DNA from: Gammaproteobacteria bacterium
Lineage (GTDB): Bacteria > Pseudomonadota > Gammaproteobacteria > Arenicellales > Poriferihabitantaceae
Direction: 5' to 3'
Assembly: GCA_009839585.1 (NCBI GenBank)
Contig: VXPI01000178.1
Location: forward strand, 1 to 9,251
DNA: 9,251 nt
Below, piece by piece: positions 1 to 6,760 of this stretch. The position numbers and the translations under genes are program-made. Position 1 is the stretch's first letter; the number at the start of each line of letters is the position of its first letter. Under the pieces are notes generated by a model. That model was not told the DNA's origin and did not search any database. It saw only the letters and a list, made by a program, of their open reading frames with translations.

Positions 1-840
1 GGCCTGTACCGTACCGAGTCCCTGTACATGAACCGCAAGGAGTTTCCGGATGAAGCGGAGCAGTTTGATGTGTATTCAACGCTGCTCAATTCGACGGAAC
101 GTCCGGTCACCATCCGCACTCTTGACCTGGGGGCTGACAAGCAGGTTGACGGAGGTCGCCAAAACATGGGCCTGGCGACCAACCCGGCGTTGGGGAGGAG
201 GGCGATACGCCTCTGCCTACATGACCTGACTTTATTTAAACCCCAGCTCCGGGCATTGTACCGCGCATCCATCTATGGAGATTTACGGATCATGGTGCCA
301 ATGATATCGAGTCAGTCAGAACTTGATCAACTGTTTATCGTGCTGGACGAGATTCGTGATGAACTCACCCGGGAAAACCTGCCTTTCCAACCACATATTC
401 CAATAGGCGGGATGATTGAAGTTCCGGCTGCAGCAGTTACTGCAGATATTTTTGCGAAACGTCTGGATTTTCTGTCAATCGGAACCAACGATCTGATTCA
501 ATACACTCTGGCTATCGATCGAATCGATGATGAAGTGAATTACCTTTACGACCCATTACATCCTGCGGTTTTGCGCTTGGTCAAGTCGGTGATTGATGCC
601 GGACAAAATGCCGGAATACCGGTCTCAATGTGCGGAGAGATGGCCGGTGATATCGAATGTACAAGAATTCTGCTTGCCTTGGGTCTTCGCGAACTTAGCA
701 TGGATTCAGCCGTGATCAGCGAAATCAAGCAGAGAGTGCGCGGAACTCATATCGGAGAAATAGAACCCATGGTCCAGGACCTGCTGGCGGTTAATGAATC
801 GAATCGCTATCGCGACCTCGTCAAACTGATCAACCGCTAA
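1..840 (+). CDS. ptsI: Phosphoenolpyruvate-protein phosphotransferase (PTS enzyme I), 3' part
   Basis: The reading frame is open from base 1 to the TAA at 838-840, so this is the C-terminal 279 residues of a gene that starts left of the window. Enzyme I takes phosphate from PEP and passes it to HPr in the cytoplasm. The visible part is the PEP-binding TIM-barrel domain. It holds GLYRTE at the left edge, the RTLDLGADK block, NPALGRRAIR, the MIEVPAAA strand, the family signature around DFLSIGTNDLIQYTLAIDR, and the active-site Cys in CGEMAGD (about base 631). The missing N-terminal half would carry the HPr-binding domain and phospho-His, so this piece alone cannot tell sugar-type PtsI from the nitrogen-type paralogue PtsP. 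No GAF region is visible because it would be N-terminal. RTE is followed by S-LYM, where I expect F-LYM. The gene converges on soxA with 26 bp between stops. Confidence 0.93.
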   Translation, partial: GLYRTESLYMNRKEFPDEAEQFDVYSTLLNSTERPVTIRTLDLGADKQVDGGRQNMGLATNPALGRRAIRLCLHDLTLFKPQLRALYRASIYGDLRIMVPMISSQSELDQLFIVLDEIRDELTRENLPFQPHIPIGGMIEVPAAAVTADIFAKRLDFLSIGTNDLIQYTLAIDRIDDEVNYLYDPLHPAVLRLVKSVIDAGQNAGIPVSMCGEMAGDIECTRILLALGLRELSMDSAVISEIKQRVRGTHIGEIEPMVQDLLAVNESNRYRDLVKLINR

Positions 841-866
841 TCCAGCAATCGAGTGCATGCCCTGGA

Positions 867-1733
867 TCAGGGTCGGGATTGAGGGGCCTTGAGCGGGACC
901 GAAACATCATTCATGGTCTGAAAAACCTCTAGTGCCAGCAAACGCCGATCCCCGAGAGGCGGGGCAACCGCCCCCATCCTTGACATACACCGCCGATACT
1001 GTTCGTGAAGAGTGACCCAGCCGTTACCGGTTTGTGACGCACGGGTCTGGCTATATACCGGAAAGGCAACGGTATGCCCCAATGCCGGACTGATTAACTC
1101 GCCAGCCAGGGTGTTCCCTGCATTTTGAACATGACAACTGGCGCATGAGTAATTGTATTGCCCTTGTCTGGCCCAGAAAACCCTGTACCCTTTTCGATAC
1201 AGGGTTTTGAGTTTTTCATCATTAAGATTGATCTGGTTCGCAGTTCCCCGTGCCTGCTCTCGAAATACAGCAGTCAGTGCGGTCAACTCCATGGAATCAG
1301 ACCCCGCAAAAGATCGATCCTGCAACTCAAGACAGCTAAGTATTGCCATTTCAATTGAGATAACCCGGTTATCAAGCACATAGGGAAATTGATTTGCCGG
1401 TGGATGTTGGGACATGCAGTTCTTCAGGGTAATCCCGTTATAGGTCCGATTCCATTCAGAGCGGGCTGGGATCAGGGCATGCATATACGGCGGCAACTGC
1501 TCCAGAAAACGAAAGGTGGCCGCTTGCGGAGCCGATTGCGGCAATGAATAAGCCCCCTCATTGAATTCATCCAGGGATACGGAAAAAAAGCGTTCCAGAA
1601 AAAACGCCTGAAACTGCTCAACCTCCCGATCAATTGCGACGCTCTGGGCACGTGTATGAGGCACCCCTGCAAAGACAACAATCAGGAACAGCAAGGAAAG
1701 GCTGATTTTGGCTGGAAGGGTTGCGTATGTCAT
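867..1733 (-). CDS. soxA: SoxA-like monohaem c-type cytochrome (L-cysteine S-thiosulfotransferase subunit)
   Basis: The product is 288 residues, with a Sec signal peptide (hydrophobic residues 10-23, probable cleavage after TRA-Q near 29-30). SoxA with SoxX normally oxidises thiosulfate and joins it to a SoxY cysteine in the periplasm. Family features are a Cys106/Cys134 pair in the disulfide positions, the block RVISIEMAILSC, and the haem site CASCH at 197-201 preceded by GQYNYS. Cys249 (YRRCM) sits where the haem-ligating persulfide cysteine belongs, and the tail keeps ALEVF. Only one CxxCH is present, so it is the monohaem type. Oddities: the residues before Cys249 are LHEQYRR rather than the usual Arg-rich LHRRF-like stretch, and the downstream RAEP/RAKP block is replaced by GAVAPP. 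The ATG overlaps the soxYZ stop by 4 bp, suggesting translational coupling. It is the last gene of the operon. Family assignment is confident; catalytic competence is uncertain. Confidence 0.87.
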   Translation of the reverse strand: MTYATLPAKISLSLLFLIVVFAGVPHTRAQSVAIDREVEQFQAFFLERFFSVSLDEFNEGAYSLPQSAPQAATFRFLEQLPPYMHALIPARSEWNRTYNGITLKNCMSQHPPANQFPYVLDNRVISIEMAILSCLELQDRSFAGSDSMELTALTAVFREQARGTANQINLNDEKLKTLYRKGYRVFWARQGQYNYSCASCHVQNAGNTLAGELISPALGHTVAFPVYSQTRASQTGNGWVTLHEQYRRCMSRMGAVAPPLGDRRLLALEVFQTMNDVSVPLKAPQSRP

Positions 1734-2539
1734 ATTTCCCGATACAGGTTTCTGCCCAGAATTAATCCAACTGTTCCGAGCGCATGACCTTCCGTTCCTG
1801 CCGAATCGTTCCAGTCAACCTGAATCACGTCATCCTCATGTAGAGATTTGAGGTGGATGCCGAATCGTGGGTTACGTGCAATACTGGGGCCACACTCAAG
1901 AATCGATACAATTTGATCGTTAACGCTGAATATCACCTGCCGAACATGCGGAGTCATGCCCAGCAAATTGCCTTGTTGATGGCGTATTGAACAGAGAATA
2001 TTGATCCCATCCCGGGAAAATTCACCTCGCAATACGGTACTGGGCGGCGGCTGCGTAACAGCCCGATTTGGCCACTGCATCCGGTCTAGGGGGCCACTCC
2101 AGCGAACTGTTCTGGTATTTCTATGAAGATTACCGTTGCGTAATGCATACACGGTAAAGTGCTGGCATCCTTCCGCTCGAATTGTGCCGGTTAATTCGCG
2201 ATAGGCACGATGTCCCTCCTCTGACAGCAATACAAGCGGATATTCGTTTTCCTCAATGAATATCGCAATTCTCTCGCTGTCCAATGCCACAACCCGAAAC
2301 GGTACGAACTCCGGGTTAATGGCCTCGACAGGCAAATCAATTCGCAGACTTGCATCATCTGCATAGCGAGATGTCCCAAACAACTCAAGCAGTATGGACT
2401 CCATCTCTCCAGAATCAAACACGCCATTGTCTGCCCAAGCCTGAATACCGAATGGGACGGTTCCGACATTCATGATGGCAGAAGTTGTCGCCAAAAAACA
2501 ACCGGATCGAACCAGGAATTTTCTCCTGTTCCTCATCAT
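1730..2539 (-). CDS. Fused SoxY-SoxZ-like protein lacking the GGCGG carrier arm
   Basis: The product is about 269 residues and begins with a Tat leader: NRRKFLV, a hydrophobic stretch and AWA-D near residue 37, as is usual for SoxY. Residues about 48-148 resemble the SoxY domain (RIDLP..., IFIEENEYPLVLLS, TIRAEGCQHFTVYAL). After a Pro-rich linker (about 149-170), residues about 171-262 match SoxZ (GPSIARNPRFGIHL, DDVIQVDWNDSAGTEGHA). In normal SoxYZ the SoxY chain ends in GGCGG, whose Cys carries the sulfur intermediate. Here the strand TRTVRW runs straight into SGPLDRMQW with no Gly-Cys motif. The only mature Cys residues are 126, 184 and 217 (numbered from the TTG at 2542), all inside predicted domain strands or turns. 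The start is ambiguous: TTG at 2542 touches the soxX stop and is followed by two ATGs. I chose the first ATG; no Shine-Dalgarno is evident. Related SoxYZ fusions occur beside quinoprotein dehydrogenases in methylotrophs, but none is visible here. Confidence 0.82.
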   Translation of the reverse strand: MMRNRRKFLVRSGCFLATTSAIMNVGTVPFGIQAWADNGVFDSGEMESILLELFGTSRYADDASLRIDLPVEAINPEFVPFRVVALDSERIAIFIEENEYPLVLLSEEGHRAYRELTGTIRAEGCQHFTVYALRNGNLHRNTRTVRWSGPLDRMQWPNRAVTQPPPSTVLRGEFSRDGINILCSIRHQQGNLLGMTPHVRQVIFSVNDQIVSILECGPSIARNPRFGIHLKSLHEDDVIQVDWNDSAGTEGHALGTVGLILGRNLYREI

Positions 2540-2542
2540 CAA

Positions 2543-3034
2543 TTACAGTCTGGACAAGAATACGACAACTGCTTCAATCTCCCTTTCTGTGAGAATGCGA
2601 TGCTTGCCGTAGGGTGGCTTGATCGTATGTGGAAACATTGTGACAGGGTCATTGAGCAATTCAATGAGTTCAACTTGATCAGGGTACTTTTCTGAAATAT
2701 TCTCGAGGATTGGTCCAATGTTGCCAGACGGGGCAAGCACCTCGGGCTGACCCGCAATACTCAGATAATGACAGGCCAGACAATTTCCCTTGCCGGGATC
2801 AATCACTAGGCACCATCCTTCAATAGCGCGGTCCGGGACGGTCATATCCAGTGATTGACAAGTATCCATATCGGGCAAATCATCCGGAATTGCCACATTG
2901 ACTCGTGCAGCCAGAACAATTAGCAAGGCAAGTGCTGCAAGGCGCTCCTTACGGGGAATACTGAATTGTCCATTCCGTGAACGTGCCTTGTTCACCCATC
3001 GAAATACGCTCTGGAATCGGAAATCAAATATCAT
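2543..3034 (-). CDS. soxX: SoxX-like monohaem cytochrome c with altered axial-ligand site
   Basis: The product is 163 residues. An unusually long basic N-region (about 31 residues) precedes a hydrophobic signal segment (LAALALLIVLAARVNVA, cleavage near 48). SoxX pairs with SoxA and relays electrons from the thiosulfate-conjugating reaction to periplasmic cytochromes. Family features are GNCLACH (haem site 85-89), SGNIGPIL, and the C-terminal KHRILTEREIEAVVVFL. The usual SoxX motif just before this is NPxT[VI]MPPFG, in which Met is the sixth haem ligand. Here it reads FPHTIKPPYG, putting Lys139 at the Met position. A Met at 133 lies six residues earlier. Two extra Cys (59, 75) precede the haem site. 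The ATG is 19 bp after the bepA stop with no strong Shine-Dalgarno, and the stop abuts the soxYZ start. Family assignment is good; the ligand change is read by eye without an alignment. Confidence 0.86.
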   Translation of the reverse strand: MIFDFRFQSVFRWVNKARSRNGQFSIPRKERLAALALLIVLAARVNVAIPDDLPDMDTCQSLDMTVPDRAIEGWCLVIDPGKGNCLACHYLSIAGQPEVLAPSGNIGPILENISEKYPDQVELIELLNDPVTMFPHTIKPPYGKHRILTEREIEAVVVFLSRL

Positions 3035-3053
3035 CGATTGACCGGATGCCTAC

Positions 3054-4514
3054 CTAGATTTTCTCTTCCAGTTCTGTAATACGGGCTTCAAGACTTTGCT
3101 TGAGATAACCTTCTTCCCGGGTTTGCCGCAGAGCCCGCTTCAACACGGAGATGGCCCGTTCATAATCACCCAGCAGGACCAGATACTCCACAATCGATTG
3201 ATCGGCTTCCGCATGCTGATCAAGTGCGATATGGATTTTCTTTTGTACCTGATAGAGAGTCAGGTTATATGGATTTCTGCGTACCTGTTTGCGAATCAGT
3301 CGAAGTGCCTTTTCCGGCTGGTCGTTTTCAAGATAAGCCTCGGCCAGCAGGTAATTCAGATACAGTGCTTCCGGGTTTGCTTCCAGTACATTTTGATAAC
3401 GCTCGATTGCCTGATCAGCCTGACCGTCTGCAAACTCCATTTGGGCATGCAGGGATTGAATCCAGGGATGCTCAGGAAATTGCATGGAAAGTGGACGGAT
3501 GATTTCCAGGGCCTGCTCGATTTCTCCTTCTTCATAGAGGATCATGGCCTTGCCATATCTGGCCGCAGTCTGGACTGTTCTGGATTCAGAATCGACCTCA
3601 TGCTGAAATACCAGAATCGGCTGCTGTTGATCTGCAGACAGCAACGCCCTGATCCGTGCGGCAGCCAGAAAAAAATCCAGACTCTCCTGCGGCTCCCAGG
3701 CGGGATAGGAAGCCGCTCGATCCTGGGATGCAGCCATGCGGGCATGTGACAGCGGATGCGTTCTCAAATACTCGGGAATCCCTCTTCCGCTATGAATGGA
3801 AGACCGATCCAGTTTTTCGAAAAAGTCCGGCATTGCCATGGGGTCAAATCCGGAGTCGGCCAGCAAACGAATACCAATGGCATCGGCTTCACGTTCGAAT
3901 TCCCGACTATATGCCAACTGACTGGATTCCGATGCGCCAATCGCAGCGGTGGCACCGGCTACTCCAACTTCTCCCCCGACCACTAGTGAGGCCAGCAACG
4001 CCGCCAGGGTAGGCAATTTCTGTTCCGATTGACGCTCCAGCATCCTTGGCAGGTGTCTTTGGGTAAGATGCGCGATTTCATGCGCAACTACAGCCGCCAG
4101 CTCACTTTCTCTCTCTGCAGCCAGAACCAGACCGGTATACAGGGTAATGTAGCCACCCGGCACTGCATAGGCATTGACTGTATTATCCTGATATAGGCTA
4201 AACACAGGTTCCACCCCTCTGAGATCGCTGTGCTGCGATATCCGGTCACCTATCGACTGAATATAATGCTGCAGCAGATAATCTTCCACAAATTTTGGGG
4301 AAGCCAGTAGGCGGCGATAGAACCCCTGCCCGATACGTCTCTCCTGGACGGTATTCAGATGGCGGCTTGCGCTGGTTTCAAGTTCGGGCAATTCAGAACT
4401 TTGTGCGACAGCGGGTAGGGGGATTGCGATAACACACCATATACATGCCATCACGATCAATGGACAAAAGCCCTGTCGCAAGCGGCATTTGAAAAGTTCG
4501 ACAACCTGCTGCAT
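3054..4514 (-). CDS. bepA: BepA-like periplasmic M48 metalloprotease with TPR domain
   Basis: BepA (YfgC) is a periplasmic zinc protease and chaperone that assists BAM-dependent outer-membrane protein assembly (LptD) and degrades stalled clients. The zinc site is visible as VVAHEIAHL (HExxH) with the third ligand in FEREADAIG, followed by the family's THPLSHAR loop. The C-terminal 190 or so residues are TPR-like helices (for example QAIERYQNVLEANPEALYLNYLLAEAYLEN, split over two repeats). The longest frame begins at a TTG at 4574 (506 residues). I prefer the ATG at 4514, because it leaves a compact basic n-region (KCRLRQ) before the signal-peptide core ending PAVA-QS, and gives 486 residues, close to my recollection of E. 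coli BepA. Neither start has a clear Shine-Dalgarno. It lies upstream of soxX in the same direction, 19 bp apart, and downstream of rpiA. Whether it is functionally tied to the Sox-like genes is unknown. Confidence 0.9.
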   Translation of the reverse strand: MQQVVELFKCRLRQGFCPLIVMACIWCVIAIPLPAVAQSSELPELETSASRHLNTVQERRIGQGFYRRLLASPKFVEDYLLQHYIQSIGDRISQHSDLRGVEPVFSLYQDNTVNAYAVPGGYITLYTGLVLAAERESELAAVVAHEIAHLTQRHLPRMLERQSEQKLPTLAALLASLVVGGEVGVAGATAAIGASESSQLAYSREFEREADAIGIRLLADSGFDPMAMPDFFEKLDRSSIHSGRGIPEYLRTHPLSHARMAASQDRAASYPAWEPQESLDFFLAAARIRALLSADQQQPILVFQHEVDSESRTVQTAARYGKAMILYEEGEIEQALEIIRPLSMQFPEHPWIQSLHAQMEFADGQADQAIERYQNVLEANPEALYLNYLLAEAYLENDQPEKALRLIRKQVRRNPYNLTLYQVQKKIHIALDQHAEADQSIVEYLVLLGDYERAISVLKRALRQTREEGYLKQSLEARITELEEKI

Positions 4515-4727
4515 GGCTTGGCGATGGAATGAAGTTTCAGGATGTGGCAACTGGTTTGTCAGCGACTTGGACAATGAACTGGCAGGCAGTTGAATGGCAA
4601 TACGTTAGCGTGAGTTTCGCACATTATTCGTGTATGAAACCTGAATGTCCCGATTTTTTAATCCAGATGCATAGACCCGGGCCTGCATATGATGGCACAC
4701 AGATGTTATGCGGTTCTCCTGTCCGAC

Positions 4728-5381
4728 TTAGATGATATCCACTCCGGATTCAGTGCCAATCAACAGCATATCCGCTGGACGCAGTGCAAACAGGCCCGCG
4801 GTCACCACGCCCGGGATCTGATTGATCTGTCGTTCAAGTTCCAGAGGATTCATGATATCCAGTCCCCGTATGTCCAGAATCGGGTGTCCATTGTCCGTAA
4901 TAAACCCGTCACGAAGTATCGGTTGTCCGCCCATCCTTACCAACTTGCGGGCGACCATGCTGCGCGCCATTTCGATCACTTCAACCGGTAGAGGGAACGT
5001 ACCAAGACGATCTACCAGTTTACCTTGATCAACAATACAGACAAATTTTTCGCTGGCTTCAGCGACGATTTTCTCCCGGGTCAGCGCACCGCCTCCACCT
5101 TTAATGAGGTGTCGGTTGCGGGTAGCTTCATCGGCTCCATCCACGTATAGGGGTAGGGTTCCGACCTGATTCATATCCAGTAGAGGGATGCCCAGTTTTC
5201 GAAGCTGTGCGGCACTGGAATCTGAACTCGCCACCGCACCATCGAGTTTTCCCTTGATACCGGCCAGACATTCAATGAAAAAATCAGTGGTGGACCCTGT
5301 GCCAACGCCGATTACATCTCCAACCTTCACATACTCGACAGCCGCTTCAGCTGCGGCACGTTTTTGATCTGTTTGCGGCAT
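4728..5381 (-). CDS. rpiA: Ribose-5-phosphate isomerase A
   Basis: RpiA interconverts ribose 5-phosphate and ribulose 5-phosphate in the non-oxidative pentose phosphate pathway, in the cytoplasm. The 217-residue length is normal for the family. Diagnostic motifs are [13 protein letters not shown] (residues about 25-37, phosphate-binding loop), [17 protein letters not shown] (about 79-86, with the catalytic acid region), and [14 protein letters not shown] (about 94-107, including the general-base Glu and the Lys). The C-terminus keeps DNGHPILDI and GVVTAGLF. The ATG at 5381 is the natural start, though no strong Shine-Dalgarno precedes it. It is divergent from the sulfopyruvate decarboxylase-like gene, and bepA follows after a gap of about 150-210 bp, so co-transcription with bepA is possible but not shown. 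Nothing in the protein is unusual. Annotation is very secure. Confidence 0.96.
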   Translation of the reverse strand: MPQTDQKRAAAEAAVEYVKVGDVIGVGTGSTTDFFIECLAGIKGKLDGAVASSDSSAAQLRKLGIPLLDMNQVGTLPLYVDGADEATRNRHLIKGGGGALTREKIVAEASEKFVCIVDQGKLVDRLGTFPLPVEVIEMARSMVARKLVRMGGQPILRDGFITDNGHPILDIRGLDIMNPLELERQINQIPGVVTAGLFALRPADMLLIGTESGVDII

Positions 5382-5559
5382 GCTTATGAAAACCCAGTCC
5401 TGATCCTTGAGTTCGGTATTGCCGAGAACGCCTGACAGAGATTCTCAACGACAGGATTTATGATACCACTGGCCTGAGAGAAATTGATCGTTAATCCATG
5501 CCCGAAAGCATTTGAACTGGGTATCGACTTACTCCATTTCGGCAGGTAATCGGTTATCA

Positions 5560-5587
5560 TTCACTGCTCTTGTTTTACGCCTATTCT
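5560..5587 (+). promoter_or_regulatory. Possible sigma70-type promoter for the decarboxylase gene
   Basis: TTCACT (5560-5565) and TATTCT (5582-5587) are separated by 16 bp, each with four of six consensus matches. Transcription would begin about 14 bases before the ATG at 5608, giving a very short leader without a Shine-Dalgarno. It sits in the 226-bp divergent spacer between rpiA and the decarboxylase. The spacer also has a GAGAA/TTCTC inverted pair (about 5423-5446). Both signals are weak, and other hexamer pairs in this AT-rich stretch are nearly as good. Confidence 0.2.
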
Positions 5588-5607
5588 TTTTCGCAATTCA
5601 ATCATCC

Positions 5608-6735
5608 ATGAAAACAACCTCGAATTCACAAATCATCTGGCAGGCTATGCTGGACAATAATATTGACAAAGTCTGCTACCTGCCCTGCAACAAACTCAAC
5701 GCTCTGATGGAGGTTGTGCCTGAGCAGATCAAAATCTGGGATATCACCAAGGAATCTATCGGCCTTGCGGTTTCCTTTGGCCGTAGTCTGGCCGGACGCC
5801 ACAGTGCAATGTGTATTCAGAGCACCGGTCTCGGCAATCTGATCACCGAACTTTATACCATGCAGAGGCTTTATGAAACAGCCTTGCCAATTTTTGTTTC
5901 CTGGCGCGGTTATTATCAGGAACCGATTGAAGCACAAATCATCCTTGGTACAAAACTTGAAGGTCTTCTGAATGCACTCGAGGTGGAATACCGGATATGC
6001 AAATCCCGTGAGGATGTGACTGATCTTTCTGAAGATCTTGATCAGGTCTTTTCCAACAACAAGGTCAAGGTCTACATGATGTCACCCGAGTTATGGGAAA
6101 CGAATGTTGTTGACTTTCATTCTTTCGGGCAACCGCAAATCGAGAAAGTAGCGATTGATGCGCCAGCCTATTCGGGGTCGCCCTCCAAGACACGAATCGA
6201 AGCCATTGAAGAGATTGCAGAGTCGATTGGGGAGAGGGACTTGATCGTCGCTCAAATCGGCTTTCCAGCCAAGGAGTTGTATAACACGCATGATCGCGAT
6301 GAAAACTTCTACATGCTGGGTGCCCTGGGTTCAGCCACTGAGGTTGGCATCGCTTTGGCTGTCGAAATACCGGATCGTCATGTCTACGTGATTGATGGCG
6401 ATGGATCTTTTTTCTTCAACCCCAATCAACTCGTTGATATTGCCACACACAATCCCGAGAACCTATCCGTGGTCTGCCTCGACAATGGCAGTTGGGGATC
6501 AACGGGGAATCAACCCACTTTAAGCTCACAAGGCTTGAACCTGACGGCCATGATCAATGCGATGGGTGTTGAGTCTTCCGGAATGACGGATCAGAGTGAG
6601 ACTTTCATCTCCATGCTTCAAAACCGTGAACGATTTATCCACTACATGATCAAGGCCGGTAATGACAAGGCTGGCGGTGAAATACCACTAAAGGCTGTGG
6701 AAATCAAGGAGCGATTCATGGCCGCACTCCAGTAA
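5608..6735 (+). CDS. comDE: Single-chain sulfopyruvate decarboxylase-type ThDP enzyme (ComD-ComE fusion)
   Basis: The product is 375 residues. ThDP-dependent sulfopyruvate decarboxylase turns 3-sulfopyruvate into sulfoacetaldehyde and CO2, in coenzyme M synthesis or sulfolactate breakdown. The N-terminal half is ComD-like: YLPCNKLNALM, the ThDP-activating Glu in TKES (residue 49), STGLGNLITEL and SWRGYYQEPIEAQ. The C-terminal half is ComE-like: FYMLGALGSATEVGIALA, then the ThDP/Mg motif GDGS (264-267) with DN 25 residues further on (292-293), DNGSWGSTGNQPTLS, and the tail IPLKAVEIKERF. In the archaeal enzyme and many bacteria the halves are separate subunits. A TTG at 5512 would add 32 residues, but family homology begins with the ATG at 5608, so I reject the extension. 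Phosphonopyruvate decarboxylase is the main alternative; GSTGNQPT favours sulfopyruvate decarboxylase. It stands alone, with no xsc, sulfolactate or phosphonate genes visible. Confidence 0.83.
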   Translation: MKTTSNSQIIWQAMLDNNIDKVCYLPCNKLNALMEVVPEQIKIWDITKESIGLAVSFGRSLAGRHSAMCIQSTGLGNLITELYTMQRLYETALPIFVSWRGYYQEPIEAQIILGTKLEGLLNALEVEYRICKSREDVTDLSEDLDQVFSNNKVKVYMMSPELWETNVVDFHSFGQPQIEKVAIDAPAYSGSPSKTRIEAIEEIAESIGERDLIVAQIGFPAKELYNTHDRDENFYMLGALGSATEVGIALAVEIPDRHVYVIDGDGSFFFNPNQLVDIATHNPENLSVVCLDNGSWGSTGNQPTLSSQGLNLTAMINAMGVESSGMTDQSETFISMLQNRERFIHYMIKAGNDKAGGEIPLKAVEIKERFMAALQ

Positions 6736-6740
6736 ACATT

Positions 6741-6760
6741 CGCTCAAGTAGAGCGGCTTT
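6741..6760 (+). terminator. Possible weak terminator after the decarboxylase gene
   Basis: CGCTC-AAGTA-GAGCG (6741-6755) forms a 5-bp stem with a 5-base loop, starting 6 bases after the stop codon, followed by GCTTT. Position and symmetry fit an intrinsic terminator, but the stem is short and the T-run poor. Confidence 0.35.

Noticed and set aside
860..872. CCCTG-GAT-CAGGG hairpin between ptsI and soxA as a shared terminator
   Set aside because: The stem has 5 bp with a 3-base loop, overlaps the soxA stop, and has no T-run on either strand.
1153..1383. Plus-strand frames of 66-76 codons opposite soxA
   Set aside because: They are antisense to the SoxA haem region, which is clearly coding on the minus strand.
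3096..3749. 217-codon open frame on the plus strand opposite bepA
   Set aside because: It lies wholly antisense to the TPR and protease coding region, has no recognisable motif, and is explained by the codon pattern of bepA.
4667..4687. ATGCA...TGCAT inverted repeat with GC core after rpiA
   Set aside because: The arms are 5 bp around a 12-base centre with no T-run, so it is too weak to call a terminator or operator.
5512..5607. N-terminal 32-residue extension of the decarboxylase from a TTG
   Set aside because: Family homology begins at the ATG at 5608. The extension is unlike the family, and the TTG has no Shine-Dalgarno.
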